DNA of 64,000 nucleotides from positions 1-64,000 of the forward strand of contig JBAXUS010000002.1 in NCBI GenBank assembly GCA_037129555.1, written 5' to 3'. Below the pieces are notes generated by a model. That model did not search any database. It was not told the DNA's origin and worked only from the letters and a program-made list of their open reading frames with translations. Positions 1 through 8,959 of this stretch are shown here, in pieces; position 1 is the first letter of the stretch; each line of letters begins with the position of its first letter. The translations under genes were made by a program, and so were the position numbers. The stretch comes from JANXLS01 sp037129555 (GTDB taxonomy: Bacteria; Planctomycetota; SZUA-567; H5-PLA8).

Positions 1-1
1 T

Positions 2-3000
2 ATTATGAATGAGGCGACGGGCGTGCGCCTAGAGATTATTGCGCAACTCGACACGGGCACGAATCCAAATACGGCTGATTCATCCGGCAAGTTGGTTCAA
101 AGAGTGGATCGTTTTGCATTCGGTCCCGCTCGAGGGGTGATCTCGGCTGACACGTTCAAACGACTCGGAGAGCAGGCACGGACATTGGCCGACCTCGCAG
201 AGTGCGCACAGGCGTGGCGACGGAGCTACGGACTGGTAAATGAAGACAACATCGGCCAGACGACCATTGGAAAGGCCCGTGACCAAATCACAGTCCTGAA
301 AGGCATCGCGGGAACGCTCGTCGGCACGGCTCGTCTGAAAGAAGCGGTGCTTCTCAAACGATGGAGCAATGCGACTGGTAACGCCAGTGCTGCCCTCGCA
401 CAGGAAATCGTATCAGGGCAAATCAACAACAGCAGCCGCAAAGCCATCGAATTGGATCAGGATCTGGCTGAAATTTCAGCGCTTGTAGAACTGTTGAGTG
501 GAGAAGAACGCTTCGATTCCCTGGCCGATCTGAAAGACAACAAGTTCACGTCGGTTTTGAACCGACTCAACCGCAACGTCACTATTTTTGTTGCCACGCA
601 GCCCGAAAAAGGCGCTGTCGTGCAAAAAGCGATGCAAGAGATGTCCGAATCGCTATTCGGAACCGGATACGCGATGGATGATGCATATCAGTCGATCCAA
701 TTGGGGACGGGCGGGCTTTATGCGCTGCGTCGGAACACCCTCCAGTTGCGTGCCGAACGCGAGCTTCTCATAAAGGACCGCTCCGCCATCACCCACGCAA
801 TCAACCAAACGGTTGCCGGCGTGCTGCTTTCCGTCCAGACACACTCCGATTTGATTGCGGCTGAAACCGGGAAAATTTATGAAACGAGTTGGCGCCGCAT
901 GGCGCTCATGGGTTCGGTCTGCGCCGGTTTGTTTGTGTGGCTGGCCTGGATGATATCCAGTTCCATCCGGGCGCAGGTTCAAGGCATCGCGGCAGCAAGA
1001 ACCGATGCCGAAATGGGCCGGAAAGTGGCTCAATGTCTCACCGAGGAATTGCGCAGCCTGCAGCAGGACCACGAGGCGATATTGAATTCGGTCGGCGAAG
1101 GCATTCTGCGTCTGGACGCGTCGGGCAAAATCACGTTCGCCAATCCCGCGTCTCTGTCGCTGCTGGGTTGGACGAGCGACGAATTGCTGGGACGGGAAAT
1201 GCAATCTACTCTTCAATACAAGAGTGCAGGCGGTATCGTTTATGCGCAAGAGGTGTCACCCGTATTCGTCACTCTTCGCACCGGAATTGAACAGCGCGAA
1301 GAGAATGAAGTGTTTCGGCGCAAGGACCGCAGTTGGTTTCCCGTTGAATACATGACAACAGCACTGCGTAACGAGAAGAACACCATTATTGGAGCCGTGG
1401 TTGTCTTCTCGGATATTGCGGAACGCAAGCGGGCTCAAGATGCATTGCGCGAGAGCGAAGCCTTTAATTGTGCCGTGCTGAATTCAATTACTGCCGAAAT
1501 AGCGGTGCTGGATTCGAAAGGCATTGTCACTACCGTGAACGAACCGTGGTCTCGGTTTGCTGCGGGCAATTGTGGCACTCCCGACATGAACAAGCATCTC
1601 ACAGGTCGCGGCATTCACGGCCTGTTCTCGTGTCTAAGTTCCGGTGGTTTTGAGACGACGGACGATGACGCCCTGTACGCATGCCAGGGTATTCAAGCCG
1701 TTTTGGACGGCCAATTTCCCCAGTTCTGCATGAATCATCCCTGTCATTCACCCACGGAACAACGCTGGTATAAACTGACGGCAACTCCCCTGAACTCCAA
1801 AGGCGGCGGTGTGGTGGTGGCCCGCATCAACATCAGTGATGCCAAAAAAGCGGAAGATGATCTTCGGCAAAGCGAAAACCGATTCCGGCTCCTGTTGCAC
1901 TCCACGGCGCAGGGAATCTACGGGGTGGACACCCAGGGCAACTGCACCTTCGCCAATCCTGCCAGCCTCGTAATGCTGGGCTTCGAACGCGAGGATGATC
2001 TGCTCGGACGAAACGTCGCGAAGTTGGTTCAGGGCCCTCCGGCGACTCTACGCTCCTTTGAAACGGCTGGGGAAGCCGCCGTGTTATCCCCCCAATCCCA
2101 GGCCGTCGAGTTGGACCTCCGTCGCCGCGACGGCAGTTCCCTGCCGGTTGAGTACTGGTCGCATCCCATCATTCATGAAGGTCAGTTCGTGGGGGCGGTG
2201 GCAACCTTTTTCGACATCACGGAACGCAAACGAATTGACGAAATGCGTCTGCTTGCGCAACAGGAACTCGAGAAGGCCAAAATGGCGGCCGAAGCGGCCA
2301 ACGCGTCCAAGAGCACCTTCCTCGCGAATATGAGCCACGAACTCCGCACACCTCTGAATGCGGTCATCGGCTACAGCGAAATGTTGGAGGAAATGGCAGA
2401 GGAAGACGGAAATAACGATTATATCGCGGATCTGCAAAAGATTCGCGCGGCTGGAAAGCATCTGCTGGAACTGATCAGTGCGGTCCTCGATTTGTCGAAA
2501 ATCGAAGCCGGAAAAATGGAGTTGTATGTCGAGAACTTCGTGATCGAGGAGATGCTCCAAGATGTTGTCGCCGTCGTTCAGCCGCTGGTGTCCAAGAACA
2601 AAAACAAGCTGACCCTGACCTCCTCGCCGGAACTCTGCGAAATGATTGCGGATGTGACGAAATTGCGTCAAACACTTTTCAACCTGCTCAGCAATGCGTC
2701 GAAGTTCACCCAGGATGGCGAGATTGGTATTCACGCCCGGAAAGAAGTTTTTGAAGATACAGACTGCATTGTGATTGATGTGTTTGACACCGGCATTGGC
2801 ATGACGCAGGAACAGATGGAAAAACTATTCCAGCCTTTCCAGCAGGCCGATGCATCCACGACGCGAAAATACGGAGGCACGGGTTTGGGCCTGACCATCA
2901 GCCGTGAATTCTGCCGCATGATGGGTGGCGACCTGACCGTATCCAGTGTCTTTGGAAAAGGAACCACGTTCTCCGCCCGGATTCCGTTGAAGCAGAAACC

Positions 3001-3838
3001 GGTCATGCAGAATCGCGTTTCCGTCAGGAACGCCACGCACTCCTCCCCGGCCCTTCCCGAATTGCGAACCAAAATACTGGTCATTGATGACGATTTGTTG
3101 ATCCATGATCTGATCTCCCGGAACCTGACAAAAATCGGGTGTGAAGTGCACACCGCGGACTGCGGCGAAGCCGGGTTGAAACTCGCCCGTGAATGGAAGC
3201 CCGATCTTATTATCCTGGACGTCATGATGCCTCAAATGGACGGGTGGAGCGTATTGAACATCTTGAAGCACGACAACGAGCTTCGAAACATTCCCGTGAT
3301 CATGCACACCATGGTCGCCGACCGTAATCTGGGTTACATGCTCGGCGCTGCCGACTACCTCGTGAAACCCGTCAGCAACTCGCAACTCTTCAGAAGCGTC
3401 AACAAGTTGCGGAAGAAAGTGGTGGGCGCGGTGCTCGTCGTCGATGACGATCCTGCCCTTCGGGAACGAATGGCGTTCCAATTGCGCAAAGAAGGACTCG
3501 TTCCGATTCTTGCAGAAAATGGAATTCAGGCTCTTGAAATTCTGAAACAGCAGCCGATCTCCCTCGTGTTCAGTGACTTAATGATGCCGGAGATGGATGG
3601 GTTGACTTTGATTACCACCATAAAAGCCAACCCCGAGTGGAAGGATATTCCGATCGTGGTCCTCACTGCGAAAGATTTGACGACGGATGAGCGTGAAATG
3701 TTGAGTGAGCATTCAAAACTGATCATTGAAAAGCATTCGATCCACTATGCCGATCTGTTCACCTATATCGGTGCGTTGATTTCGGGCAGGGAAGTGCCAA
3801 ACGCCCCCGTGTTTCTTGAGGAAAAGGAGTGTGCGTGA
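2..3838 (+). CDS. Hybrid sensor histidine kinase with three PAS and two receiver domains (5' end outside window)
   Basis: The reading frame is open to the left window edge. The first ATG is at base 5, but an in-frame codon precedes it, so the true start is probably upstream. Residues below count from base 5. A sensory region of about 295 residues is followed by a membrane segment near 299-318. Three PAS-like domains follow (about 355-475, 485-615, 625-745). The HisKA domain has the phospho-accepting His near 777 in SHELRTPLNAVIGYSE. The HATPase has an N box near 895, DTGIGM and GTGLGL. Two receivers lie at the C-terminus, with acceptor Asp near 1072 (ILDVMMP) and 1191 (FSDLMMP), both canonical. 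It should autophosphorylate and relay phosphate to its own receivers or to the HPt and receiver proteins next door. The stop overlaps the next start. The input signal is unknown. Confidence 0.9.
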   Translation: MMNEATGVRLEIIAQLDTGTNPNTADSSGKLVQRVDRFAFGPARGVISADTFKRLGEQARTLADLAECAQAWRRSYGLVNEDNIGQTTIGKARDQITVLKGIAGTLVGTARLKEAVLLKRWSNATGNASAALAQEIVSGQINNSSRKAIELDQDLAEISALVELLSGEERFDSLADLKDNKFTSVLNRLNRNVTIFVATQPEKGAVVQKAMQEMSESLFGTGYAMDDAYQSIQLGTGGLYALRRNTLQLRAERELLIKDRSAITHAINQTVAGVLLSVQTHSDLIAAETGKIYETSWRRMALMGSVCAGLFVWLAWMISSSIRAQVQGIAAARTDAEMGRKVAQCLTEELRSLQQDHEAILNSVGEGILRLDASGKITFANPASLSLLGWTSDELLGREMQSTLQYKSAGGIVYAQEVSPVFVTLRTGIEQREENEVFRRKDRSWFPVEYMTTALRNEKNTIIGAVVVFSDIAERKRAQDALRESEAFNCAVLNSITAEIAVLDSKGIVTTVNEPWSRFAAGNCGTPDMNKHLTGRGIHGLFSCLSSGGFETTDDDALYACQGIQAVLDGQFPQFCMNHPCHSPTEQRWYKLTATPLNSKGGGVVVARINISDAKKAEDDLRQSENRFRLLLHSTAQGIYGVDTQGNCTFANPASLVMLGFEREDDLLGRNVAKLVQGPPATLRSFETAGEAAVLSPQSQAVELDLRRRDGSSLPVEYWSHPIIHEGQFVGAVATFFDITERKRIDEMRLLAQQELEKAKMAAEAANASKSTFLANMSHELRTPLNAVIGYSEMLEEMAEEDGNNDYIADLQKIRAAGKHLLELISAVLDLSKIEAGKMELYVENFVIEEMLQDVVAVVQPLVSKNKNKLTLTSSPELCEMIADVTKLRQTLFNLLSNASKFTQDGEIGIHARKEVFEDTDCIVIDVFDTGIGMTQEQMEKLFQPFQQADASTTRKYGGTGLGLTISREFCRMMGGDLTVSSVFGKGTTFSARIPLKQKPVMQNRVSVRNATHSSPALPELRTKILVIDDDLLIHDLISRNLTKIGCEVHTADCGEAGLKLAREWKPDLIILDVMMPQMDGWSVLNILKHDNELRNIPVIMHTMVADRNLGYMLGAADYLVKPVSNSQLFRSVNKLRKKVVGAVLVVDDDPALRERMAFQLRKEGLVPILAENGIQALEILKQQPISLVFSDLMMPEMDGLTLITTIKANPEWKDIPIVVLTAKDLTTDEREMLSEHSKLIIEKHSIHYADLFTYIGALISGREVPNAPVFLEEKECA

Positions 3839-4209
3839 TGACAAAGATACTGTTGGTCGAGGAGAATGAGATGAACCGCGACATGCTGCTGCGCCGGCTG
3901 CAGCGCAGGGGATATGAAACGGAATTCGCGGTGGACGGTGCGGATGGCATCGATAAGGCGATGAAAGGCCAACCCAACCTAATCCTGATGGATATGAATC
4001 TCCCAATTGTTGATGGATGGGAAGCGACCCGGCGTTTGAAATCCAGCCACGACACCCAGTCCATTCCGATCATCGGTGTCACTGCTCATGCCATGTCAGG
4101 CGACCGTGAAAAAGTCTTGGCCGCCGGTTGCGATGAATACGACACGAAACCCGTCGAATTCGCGCGGCTTCTCGGCAAGATCGAAGCACTGATTGGAAAA
4201 CAAGCATGA
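3838..4209 (+). CDS. Single-domain response regulator (CheY-like)
   Basis: A stand-alone receiver of 123 residues. The ATG at 3838 shares its A with the upstream TGA and follows AAAAGGAG at 3822-3828, so it is preferred to the in-frame GTG at 3829. The acid pocket is EEN, the phosphoacceptor is in LMDMNLP, the switch Thr is in GVTAHAM and the conserved Lys is in DTKPVE. There is no output domain. It is probably an intermediate in a multistep relay, receiving phosphate from the upstream hybrid kinase or the HPt protein encoded two genes on. Its 3' end overlaps the next gene by four bases, which implies translational coupling. Confidence 0.9.
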   Translation: MTKILLVEENEMNRDMLLRRLQRRGYETEFAVDGADGIDKAMKGQPNLILMDMNLPIVDGWEATRRLKSSHDTQSIPIIGVTAHAMSGDREKVLAAGCDEYDTKPVEFARLLGKIEALIGKQA

Positions 4210-4628
4210 GCGCCGCGCACGTGCGACACGAACTTCGGACGCCATTGAATGCCATCATCGGCTACTCCGAGATGATCTTGGACGACGTTGTTGGGAATCT
4301 CGACGCCACTGCGTTGCTCACTAAAATCCTGGCAACAGCAGACTCCATGCTGAAGACAATCGACCTCGTGTCCGAGCACTTGAATCCGTCATGTGTGCAG
4401 CCCCGAGGGGAAGTCCTTGCTCAGTTGCTCTTGCGAATTGATGCGGATCGGGAAACGGTCGCCGGATGCCTGGCCGGCCTGCGGGTAGGGAATGGGATGG
4501 ACGGCGCAATCAATGACGATTTAGACGCGATTGAAAAGGCCTGCGGAAAATTGGGCGTGTTGACATCGCGTTGGCAGCCTGGAACAACGGTGATTGAATC
4601 GTACATAAACCTTGCAATCAGCGCATGA
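4206..4628 (+). CDS. Orphan HisKA (DHp) domain protein without ATPase domain
   Basis: A 140-residue protein that opens directly with a histidine-kinase phosphoacceptor motif: HELRTPLNAIIGYSEM at residues 8-23, almost the same as in the large kinase at the window start. The rest is about 110 residues, looks helical, and shows no N, G1, F or G2 box, so it cannot bind ATP as a kinase does. The phosphorylatable His and the adjacent E are present. It may act as a histidine phosphotransfer protein, or be phosphorylated in trans by one of the two neighbouring kinases. It could also be a truncated kinase. The start overlaps the preceding receiver gene (ATGA), and an HPt gene follows. The similarity to a DHp domain is clear; the function is inference. 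Confidence 0.8.
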   Translation: MSAAHVRHELRTPLNAIIGYSEMILDDVVGNLDATALLTKILATADSMLKTIDLVSEHLNPSCVQPRGEVLAQLLLRIDADRETVAGCLAGLRVGNGMDGAINDDLDAIEKACGKLGVLTSRWQPGTTVIESYINLAISA

Positions 4629-4653
4629 CAGTGCGGAAAGAGGAGCGTGGATT

Positions 4654-4965
4654 ATGACGGGCATTTCAAGTCGAGTGTGTCTTAGCATTCCTGCGGATCT
4701 CAATGACATCTTTCCAGAGTTTCTTGAGAATCGAAGAAAGGAAATCGCGCAGATTTCCTGCGCGCTTTCAAGGGAGAACTTTAAACAAATCCGCATGTGG
4801 GGTCATAACATGGCCGGTTGCGGGGATGGCTACGGGTTTCCCGAAATCAGTGAAATCGGGCGCTGTTTGGAAGCTGCAGCGCTTAGCCGCAACGCCAGCG
4901 CTGTCGAGTTGTACGCGGCAAAATTGGCCGAGTTGGTCAGGGATGTCGAAGTCATTTATTGCTGA
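4654..4965 (+). CDS. Histidine phosphotransfer (HPt) domain protein
   Basis: A 103-residue protein. ATG 4654 is chosen because AAAGAGGAG lies nine bases upstream; an in-frame start further up at 4612 would overlap the previous gene and has no ribosome site. The HPt signature is clear: a helix with the acceptor His in MWGHNMAG (about residue 50), then the small-residue turn GDGYGFPEISEIG. HPt proteins shuttle phosphate between the receiver of a hybrid kinase and a final response regulator. Placed between a hybrid kinase plus receiver on one side and another hybrid kinase plus receiver on the other, it is the natural hub of this cluster. No other domain is visible. Confidence 0.85.
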   Translation: MTGISSRVCLSIPADLNDIFPEFLENRRKEIAQISCALSRENFKQIRMWGHNMAGCGDGYGFPEISEIGRCLEAAALSRNASAVELYAAKLAELVRDVEVIYC

Positions 4966-5022
4966 TCTCAAGAATCGGCGCGCACTTTGCAACTCATTTC
5001 CGTGAAAGCCGAGGTTGAAGCC

Positions 5023-6939
5023 ATGTCAAATTATTTGGATAGTGATTGGCCGATACTTATCGTCGAGGACGATCAGCCGACGGCGGAATTGGAAGCGAAA
5101 GTTTTGAAGCGTGCTGGCAAGTCCTCGCGCACAGTGGTGGGCGTGGACGACGCCATTACCGCGTTGGCCATTGGACGGTTCTCTGCGGTACTCCTGGATT
5201 ATTTGCTCGCAGACGAAAATGGTTGGAAGGTTCTCGAAGCGGCTTCCGCTTCCAGTCCTCCTGTTCCTGTCATCATCGTAACGGGACATGGAAATGAAGA
5301 GGTCGCCGTTGAGGCGTTGCGCCGTGGTGCCGCCGACTATGTCATTAAAAATGGTGCCTACTGGGAGCACCTGCCGAGCCTCGTCGAGCGCGTAGTCAAG
5401 ACAACCCAGGCCCAACACCTCCGCAGTGCGCTCACAACGGCCCTGGAGATGAGCGACGATGCGATCATCGGAATCGACGAACACCGCCGAATCGTCAACT
5501 GGAACCAAGGGGCCGCGCGAATTTTTGGCCGCCCGGGGGCGGCTGTTCTGGGTCAGTCTGTCTTGAATCTTTTCCCGCACGACAAACATGCTGTGCTCGA
5601 GCGGGCATTTGAGAAGCTCTCGGCCGGGGGGCGGGTCGATTGTTTCGAAACTCTGGCTCATCCGGAGATCAGTACGACGGTTTATCTATCCGTCGCCCTT
5701 TCACCGATCTTAAATGAACACAAACGGATTATTGGAATCTCCATCACAGCTCGTGACATTTCGGCCAGGAAACAGGCCGAAGAGTTGTTGAAACGGACTG
5801 AATTTCAACTTCGGCAATTGCAACGGTTGGAAGCGGTGCGGGAGATTGCGGGAGGCGTCGCGCACGAGTTCAACAATCTGCTGACTGTCATCATTGTTCG
5901 CAGCGAACTTATGCTGCAACATCTTGCTCACGATCCGCGCATGACCGCTGAAGTTCAATTGATCATCAAAACAAGCGACAGGGCCGCCGCCGTTGCGAGA
6001 CAATTGCTGGCCTTCAGCGGACAACAATTTCTCAGGCCCAAAGTCGTCGATCTGAATACAGCCGTGCAAGACGTTGAAAGCGCGGTTAAGCAGATCGTCG
6101 GAACCGACATTACCGTCGTAACGCAGCTAGGAACGAATCCCGGCCATGTGAAAGCCGATCCCGCCAAAATCGAAGAAGTGTTGCTCAACCTGGCCATGAA
6201 TGCAAAAGACGCGATGCCCAACGGCGGGCGTTTGATTTTTGAAACCGCCACCGTGGTGAAAGACGAAGCATTTGCCAGGGCGAACGAAGGTGTCAGTCCG
6301 GGTCTCTACACGATGCTGTCCGTGACGGACACCGGATGCGGAATGGATACGGGTACGCTTGCCCGAATATTCGAACCCTTCTTTACGACAAAAGGCCGGG
6401 CCAAACGCACCGGCCTGGGTCTGGCGATGGTTTACGGAACCATCAAACAAAGCGGTGGATTTATCCATGTCTCCAGCGAAGTCGGACAGGGTGCGCGCTT
6501 TGAAATCTATCTGCCTTGCATCGACGTGCCCTTTACCCCGGCCCGGCCGTCCGCGCGAACCGCCGCCCAACTGACGATAGTCAAGACCATCCTGGTGGTT
6601 GAAGACACATTTGAAGTATTGGATATCATCAAAGAGACTCTTGGAACATGCGGTTATAACCTGCTCACGGCCAGTCATCCGCGCGAAGCCATTGAATTGG
6701 TTGAAAAGCATTCCGGGAAAATAGACCTGTTACTCACCGATGTTGTCATGCCCGAAATGAACGGCACCGAATTGGCCATACGCTTGGAAGCCCTTCAACC
6801 CGCGATGAAAGTCATCTATATGTCGGGCTATCCGGAAAGTCATTTGGGCACAAACGGCAACGCCGAGATTCATTTCATTCCGAAACCACTTTCGCTCCAT
6901 GTTCTGATAAGCAAGGTCCACGATGTCATTTCAAGTTGA
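5023..6939 (+). CDS. Hybrid histidine kinase: REC-PAS-HisKA-HATPase-REC
   Basis: A soluble protein of 638 residues with no membrane segment. ATG 5023 is preferred to a TTG at 4987 because GAGG lies just upstream and the receiver begins immediately. The N-terminal receiver has its acceptor Asp near 59 (LLDYLL). A PAS domain spans about 142-240. The HisKA-type His is near 280 in GGVAHEFNNLL, the NtrB-like subclass. The ATPase has DTGCGM and GLGLAMVYG. The C-terminal receiver starts near 521 with Asp near 573 in LTDVVMPEMNG. This REC-PAS-HK-REC layout is a cytoplasmic integrator: the first receiver takes phosphate from another relay and tunes the kinase, and the last passes it on. Confidence 0.92.
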   Translation: MSNYLDSDWPILIVEDDQPTAELEAKVLKRAGKSSRTVVGVDDAITALAIGRFSAVLLDYLLADENGWKVLEAASASSPPVPVIIVTGHGNEEVAVEALRRGAADYVIKNGAYWEHLPSLVERVVKTTQAQHLRSALTTALEMSDDAIIGIDEHRRIVNWNQGAARIFGRPGAAVLGQSVLNLFPHDKHAVLERAFEKLSAGGRVDCFETLAHPEISTTVYLSVALSPILNEHKRIIGISITARDISARKQAEELLKRTEFQLRQLQRLEAVREIAGGVAHEFNNLLTVIIVRSELMLQHLAHDPRMTAEVQLIIKTSDRAAAVARQLLAFSGQQFLRPKVVDLNTAVQDVESAVKQIVGTDITVVTQLGTNPGHVKADPAKIEEVLLNLAMNAKDAMPNGGRLIFETATVVKDEAFARANEGVSPGLYTMLSVTDTGCGMDTGTLARIFEPFFTTKGRAKRTGLGLAMVYGTIKQSGGFIHVSSEVGQGARFEIYLPCIDVPFTPARPSARTAAQLTIVKTILVVEDTFEVLDIIKETLGTCGYNLLTASHPREAIELVEKHSGKIDLLLTDVVMPEMNGTELAIRLEALQPAMKVIYMSGYPESHLGTNGNAEIHFIPKPLSLHVLISKVHDVISS

Positions 6940-7000
6940 ACGCCGCGGTTCACGGGCTGGTGTTCAGTCCATGGCCGGCGGGTGGGGGAGGTAGCTAAAC

Positions 7001-7414
7001 ATGAGTGAACTCGATACACAGGCATCCTGCCGCATCCTGCTGGCGGATGATAATGAGGACAACCGCCGGCTTTCCCTGCGGCAATTAAAGCGCCTTGGTT
7101 TCACCGCCGATGCCGTGTGCAATGGTGTCGAGGTGCTGGGTGCCCTGGCGACCGGTGTGACGTACGACATCGTGCTCATGGATTGCTTGATGCCGGAGCT
7201 GGATGGTTATGCGGCATCCGAGGAATTGCGAAAACGGGAAGGCGCACAACGACATACCGTCATCATTGCCTTGACCGCGTCCGACACTGCGGAAGACCGA
7301 CAGCACTGCATCGCTTCCGGGATGGACGATTACATCGCGAAACCCATTCAATTGGACACACTGAAATCGACTCTGGAGCGCTGGCTGTCGCGAAGACAAC
7401 CGGTCGTGTCATAA
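7001..7414 (+). CDS. Single-domain response regulator (CheY-like)
   Basis: A canonical receiver of 137 residues after a good ribosome site (GGGGGAGGTAG). The acid pocket is ADDNEDN, the acceptor Asp is in LMDCLMPELDG, the switch Thr is in ALTASD and the Lys is in IAKPIQ. The sequence resembles the last receiver of large hybrid kinases of the BarA or Gac type rather than chemotaxis CheY. There is no output domain. It lies 61 bases after a hybrid kinase gene and 99 bases before the kinase-receiver fusion. A flagellar switch role is possible given the nearby flagellar operon, but nothing in the sequence shows it. Confidence 0.88.
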   Translation: MSELDTQASCRILLADDNEDNRRLSLRQLKRLGFTADAVCNGVEVLGALATGVTYDIVLMDCLMPELDGYAASEELRKREGAQRHTVIIALTASDTAEDRQHCIASGMDDYIAKPIQLDTLKSTLERWLSRRQPVVS

Positions 7415-7513
7415 TGCTGAGGGATCAGAAAACAAGCACGGCACGTGAGCCAGGTTGGATCGAATGCAGTCATTTTTGTGGCACGAAACAGACTTCGCAG
7501 AGAGGCTTGAACT

Positions 7514-8959
7514 ATGACAGAAGCAGGGAGTATTTTGTGCAGGAATTTGGTACAGGCCAAAGGCAGCCCGCCGATTATTGGTGGCGCTGTCCTGCACCGC
7601 GTCATTGGGTCGGGCGGCATGGGAGTTGTCTATCGCGGAACGCATCTCCGATTGCGTGTGCCTGTGGCTGTCAAGTTTCTTGTCGTCGATAGTTCGGATC
7701 AATTCAGCGTGTCGCGCTTTGTGGATGAAGCCAGTTTGGCTGCGAAAATTTCAAGCCCCAATGTCGTGCGTGTGTTCGACGTGAATACAGAAGACGGTTT
7801 TGTCTTTATAGTCCAGGAGTTTGTCCACGGAATCACGGCGGACCAGCGCCTTCGGGATGCTGTGTATCAAAAGCAAAAATTGAACGAGGATTTCATTCTC
7901 GAATTTGCTGCCGATACTGCACGGGGACTGGCCGCCATTCATGAATCCTCGTATCTGCATCTGGATATCAAACCCGCCAATATCATGATCTCCGAGCGGA
8001 ATGGCGGCTGCAAGATTCTGGATTTCGGGCTGGCCCGTGCCTTCGACAAAAACGTCGTCAGCGGAACGCCAGCACTGCCGGGCGAGGAATGGGTCGACGG
8101 TGGGACACCCGGGTACGCAAGTCCCGAGCAGTTGAACATGCTGCACGTTGGACCCAGCAGTGATATCTACAGTCTTGGCATTACCATCTATGAAATGTTG
8201 TGTGCGCGCAATTGTTTCAATGTGACGACTTGGGAGGAGGCGCAGCGCATTCAGACCGTTGAACAGGTACCGGACGTGCGTGAGTATCGCCCCGATATTA
8301 GTGCGGCGACTGCCGGCCTTATCAGCAAGTGTTTGCACATTAATCCGAACGAACGCTATCAAAGCGCAATGGAGTTGCTCTCGGCCATTGCAAAAGTCAA
8401 ACAATCCCGCTTGACCGGAACGCAAACTCCGGCACCCTCAGCCAGGGCTCCAATATTATCTGTTCGACATGAATTCACCAAACCTGTATCGCTTCCGATC
8501 ATGACGCCATATGTGGTCTGTGTCGACGACGACGCCCAAATCTGCATGCTGATGTCCGAATTACTCCAATCCTCCGGATACCGCGTTGAGGCCTTTACAA
8601 GCGGGGCCCGGGCGCTGGATCATATGGCCTTCGATCCGCCGGATGTTGTCTTCTTGGACATGGAAATGCCCGGAATAAGCGGTCTCGAAATCTGTAAAAA
8701 GATTCGATCATCGCAAACGCTTCAGAATATCCCGGTTGTATTTATCACCGGCGAGACCTCACCCGATATCATGCGGCGTGCCATTAGCGAAGGAGCCACA
8801 GACTATCTCTTCAAACCGATTCAGGTTGACGACATGGTTTCACGCGTCCAATGTCTTTCACGTATTTCCCGGGCGCACCGCGAATTGGCGCATTTACAGT
8901 CACAGTTCGGGCAATTTCGAAATCGTTTGTCCACACTTTCCGGAAGGGAACTTGCATGA
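7514..8959 (+). CDS. Hanks-type Ser/Thr protein kinase fused to a C-terminal response-regulator receiver
   Basis: The 481-residue protein starts at ATG 7514 after AGAGAGG. Residues about 25-295 are a eukaryotic-like kinase: glycine loop GSGGMGVVYRG, catalytic Lys in VAVKF, HLDIKPANIM (HRD variant HLD, Asp near 150), DFGLA near 171 and a GTPGYASPEQ activation segment near 200. Residues about 332-450 form a complete receiver with CVDDD, acceptor Asp near 382 in FLDMEMPG, Thr in ITGET and Lys in FKPIQ. There is no membrane segment, PASTA or WD repeat. The fusion suggests that His-Asp phosphorylation regulates a Ser/Thr kinase, or that the kinase modifies its own receiver. The stop overlaps the next gene (ATGA), so the two are probably coupled. 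Confidence 0.92.
   Translation: MTEAGSILCRNLVQAKGSPPIIGGAVLHRVIGSGGMGVVYRGTHLRLRVPVAVKFLVVDSSDQFSVSRFVDEASLAAKISSPNVVRVFDVNTEDGFVFIVQEFVHGITADQRLRDAVYQKQKLNEDFILEFAADTARGLAAIHESSYLHLDIKPANIMISERNGGCKILDFGLARAFDKNVVSGTPALPGEEWVDGGTPGYASPEQLNMLHVGPSSDIYSLGITIYEMLCARNCFNVTTWEEAQRIQTVEQVPDVREYRPDISAATAGLISKCLHINPNERYQSAMELLSAIAKVKQSRLTGTQTPAPSARAPILSVRHEFTKPVSLPIMTPYVVCVDDDAQICMLMSELLQSSGYRVEAFTSGARALDHMAFDPPDVVFLDMEMPGISGLEICKKIRSSQTLQNIPVVFITGETSPDIMRRAISEGATDYLFKPIQVDDMVSRVQCLSRISRAHRELAHLQSQFGQFRNRLSTLSGRELA

Noticed and set aside
2084..2734. Long antisense open frames under the large hybrid kinase (also 653-1249 and 2825-3481)
   Set aside because: They mirror a well-supported coding gene, show no domain and have no start signals.
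7479..7500. Perfect TGGCACG sigma-54 -24 half before the Ser/Thr kinase-receiver gene
   Set aside because: No TTGC or GC lies at the required ten-base distance; the nearest GC is several bases too far.
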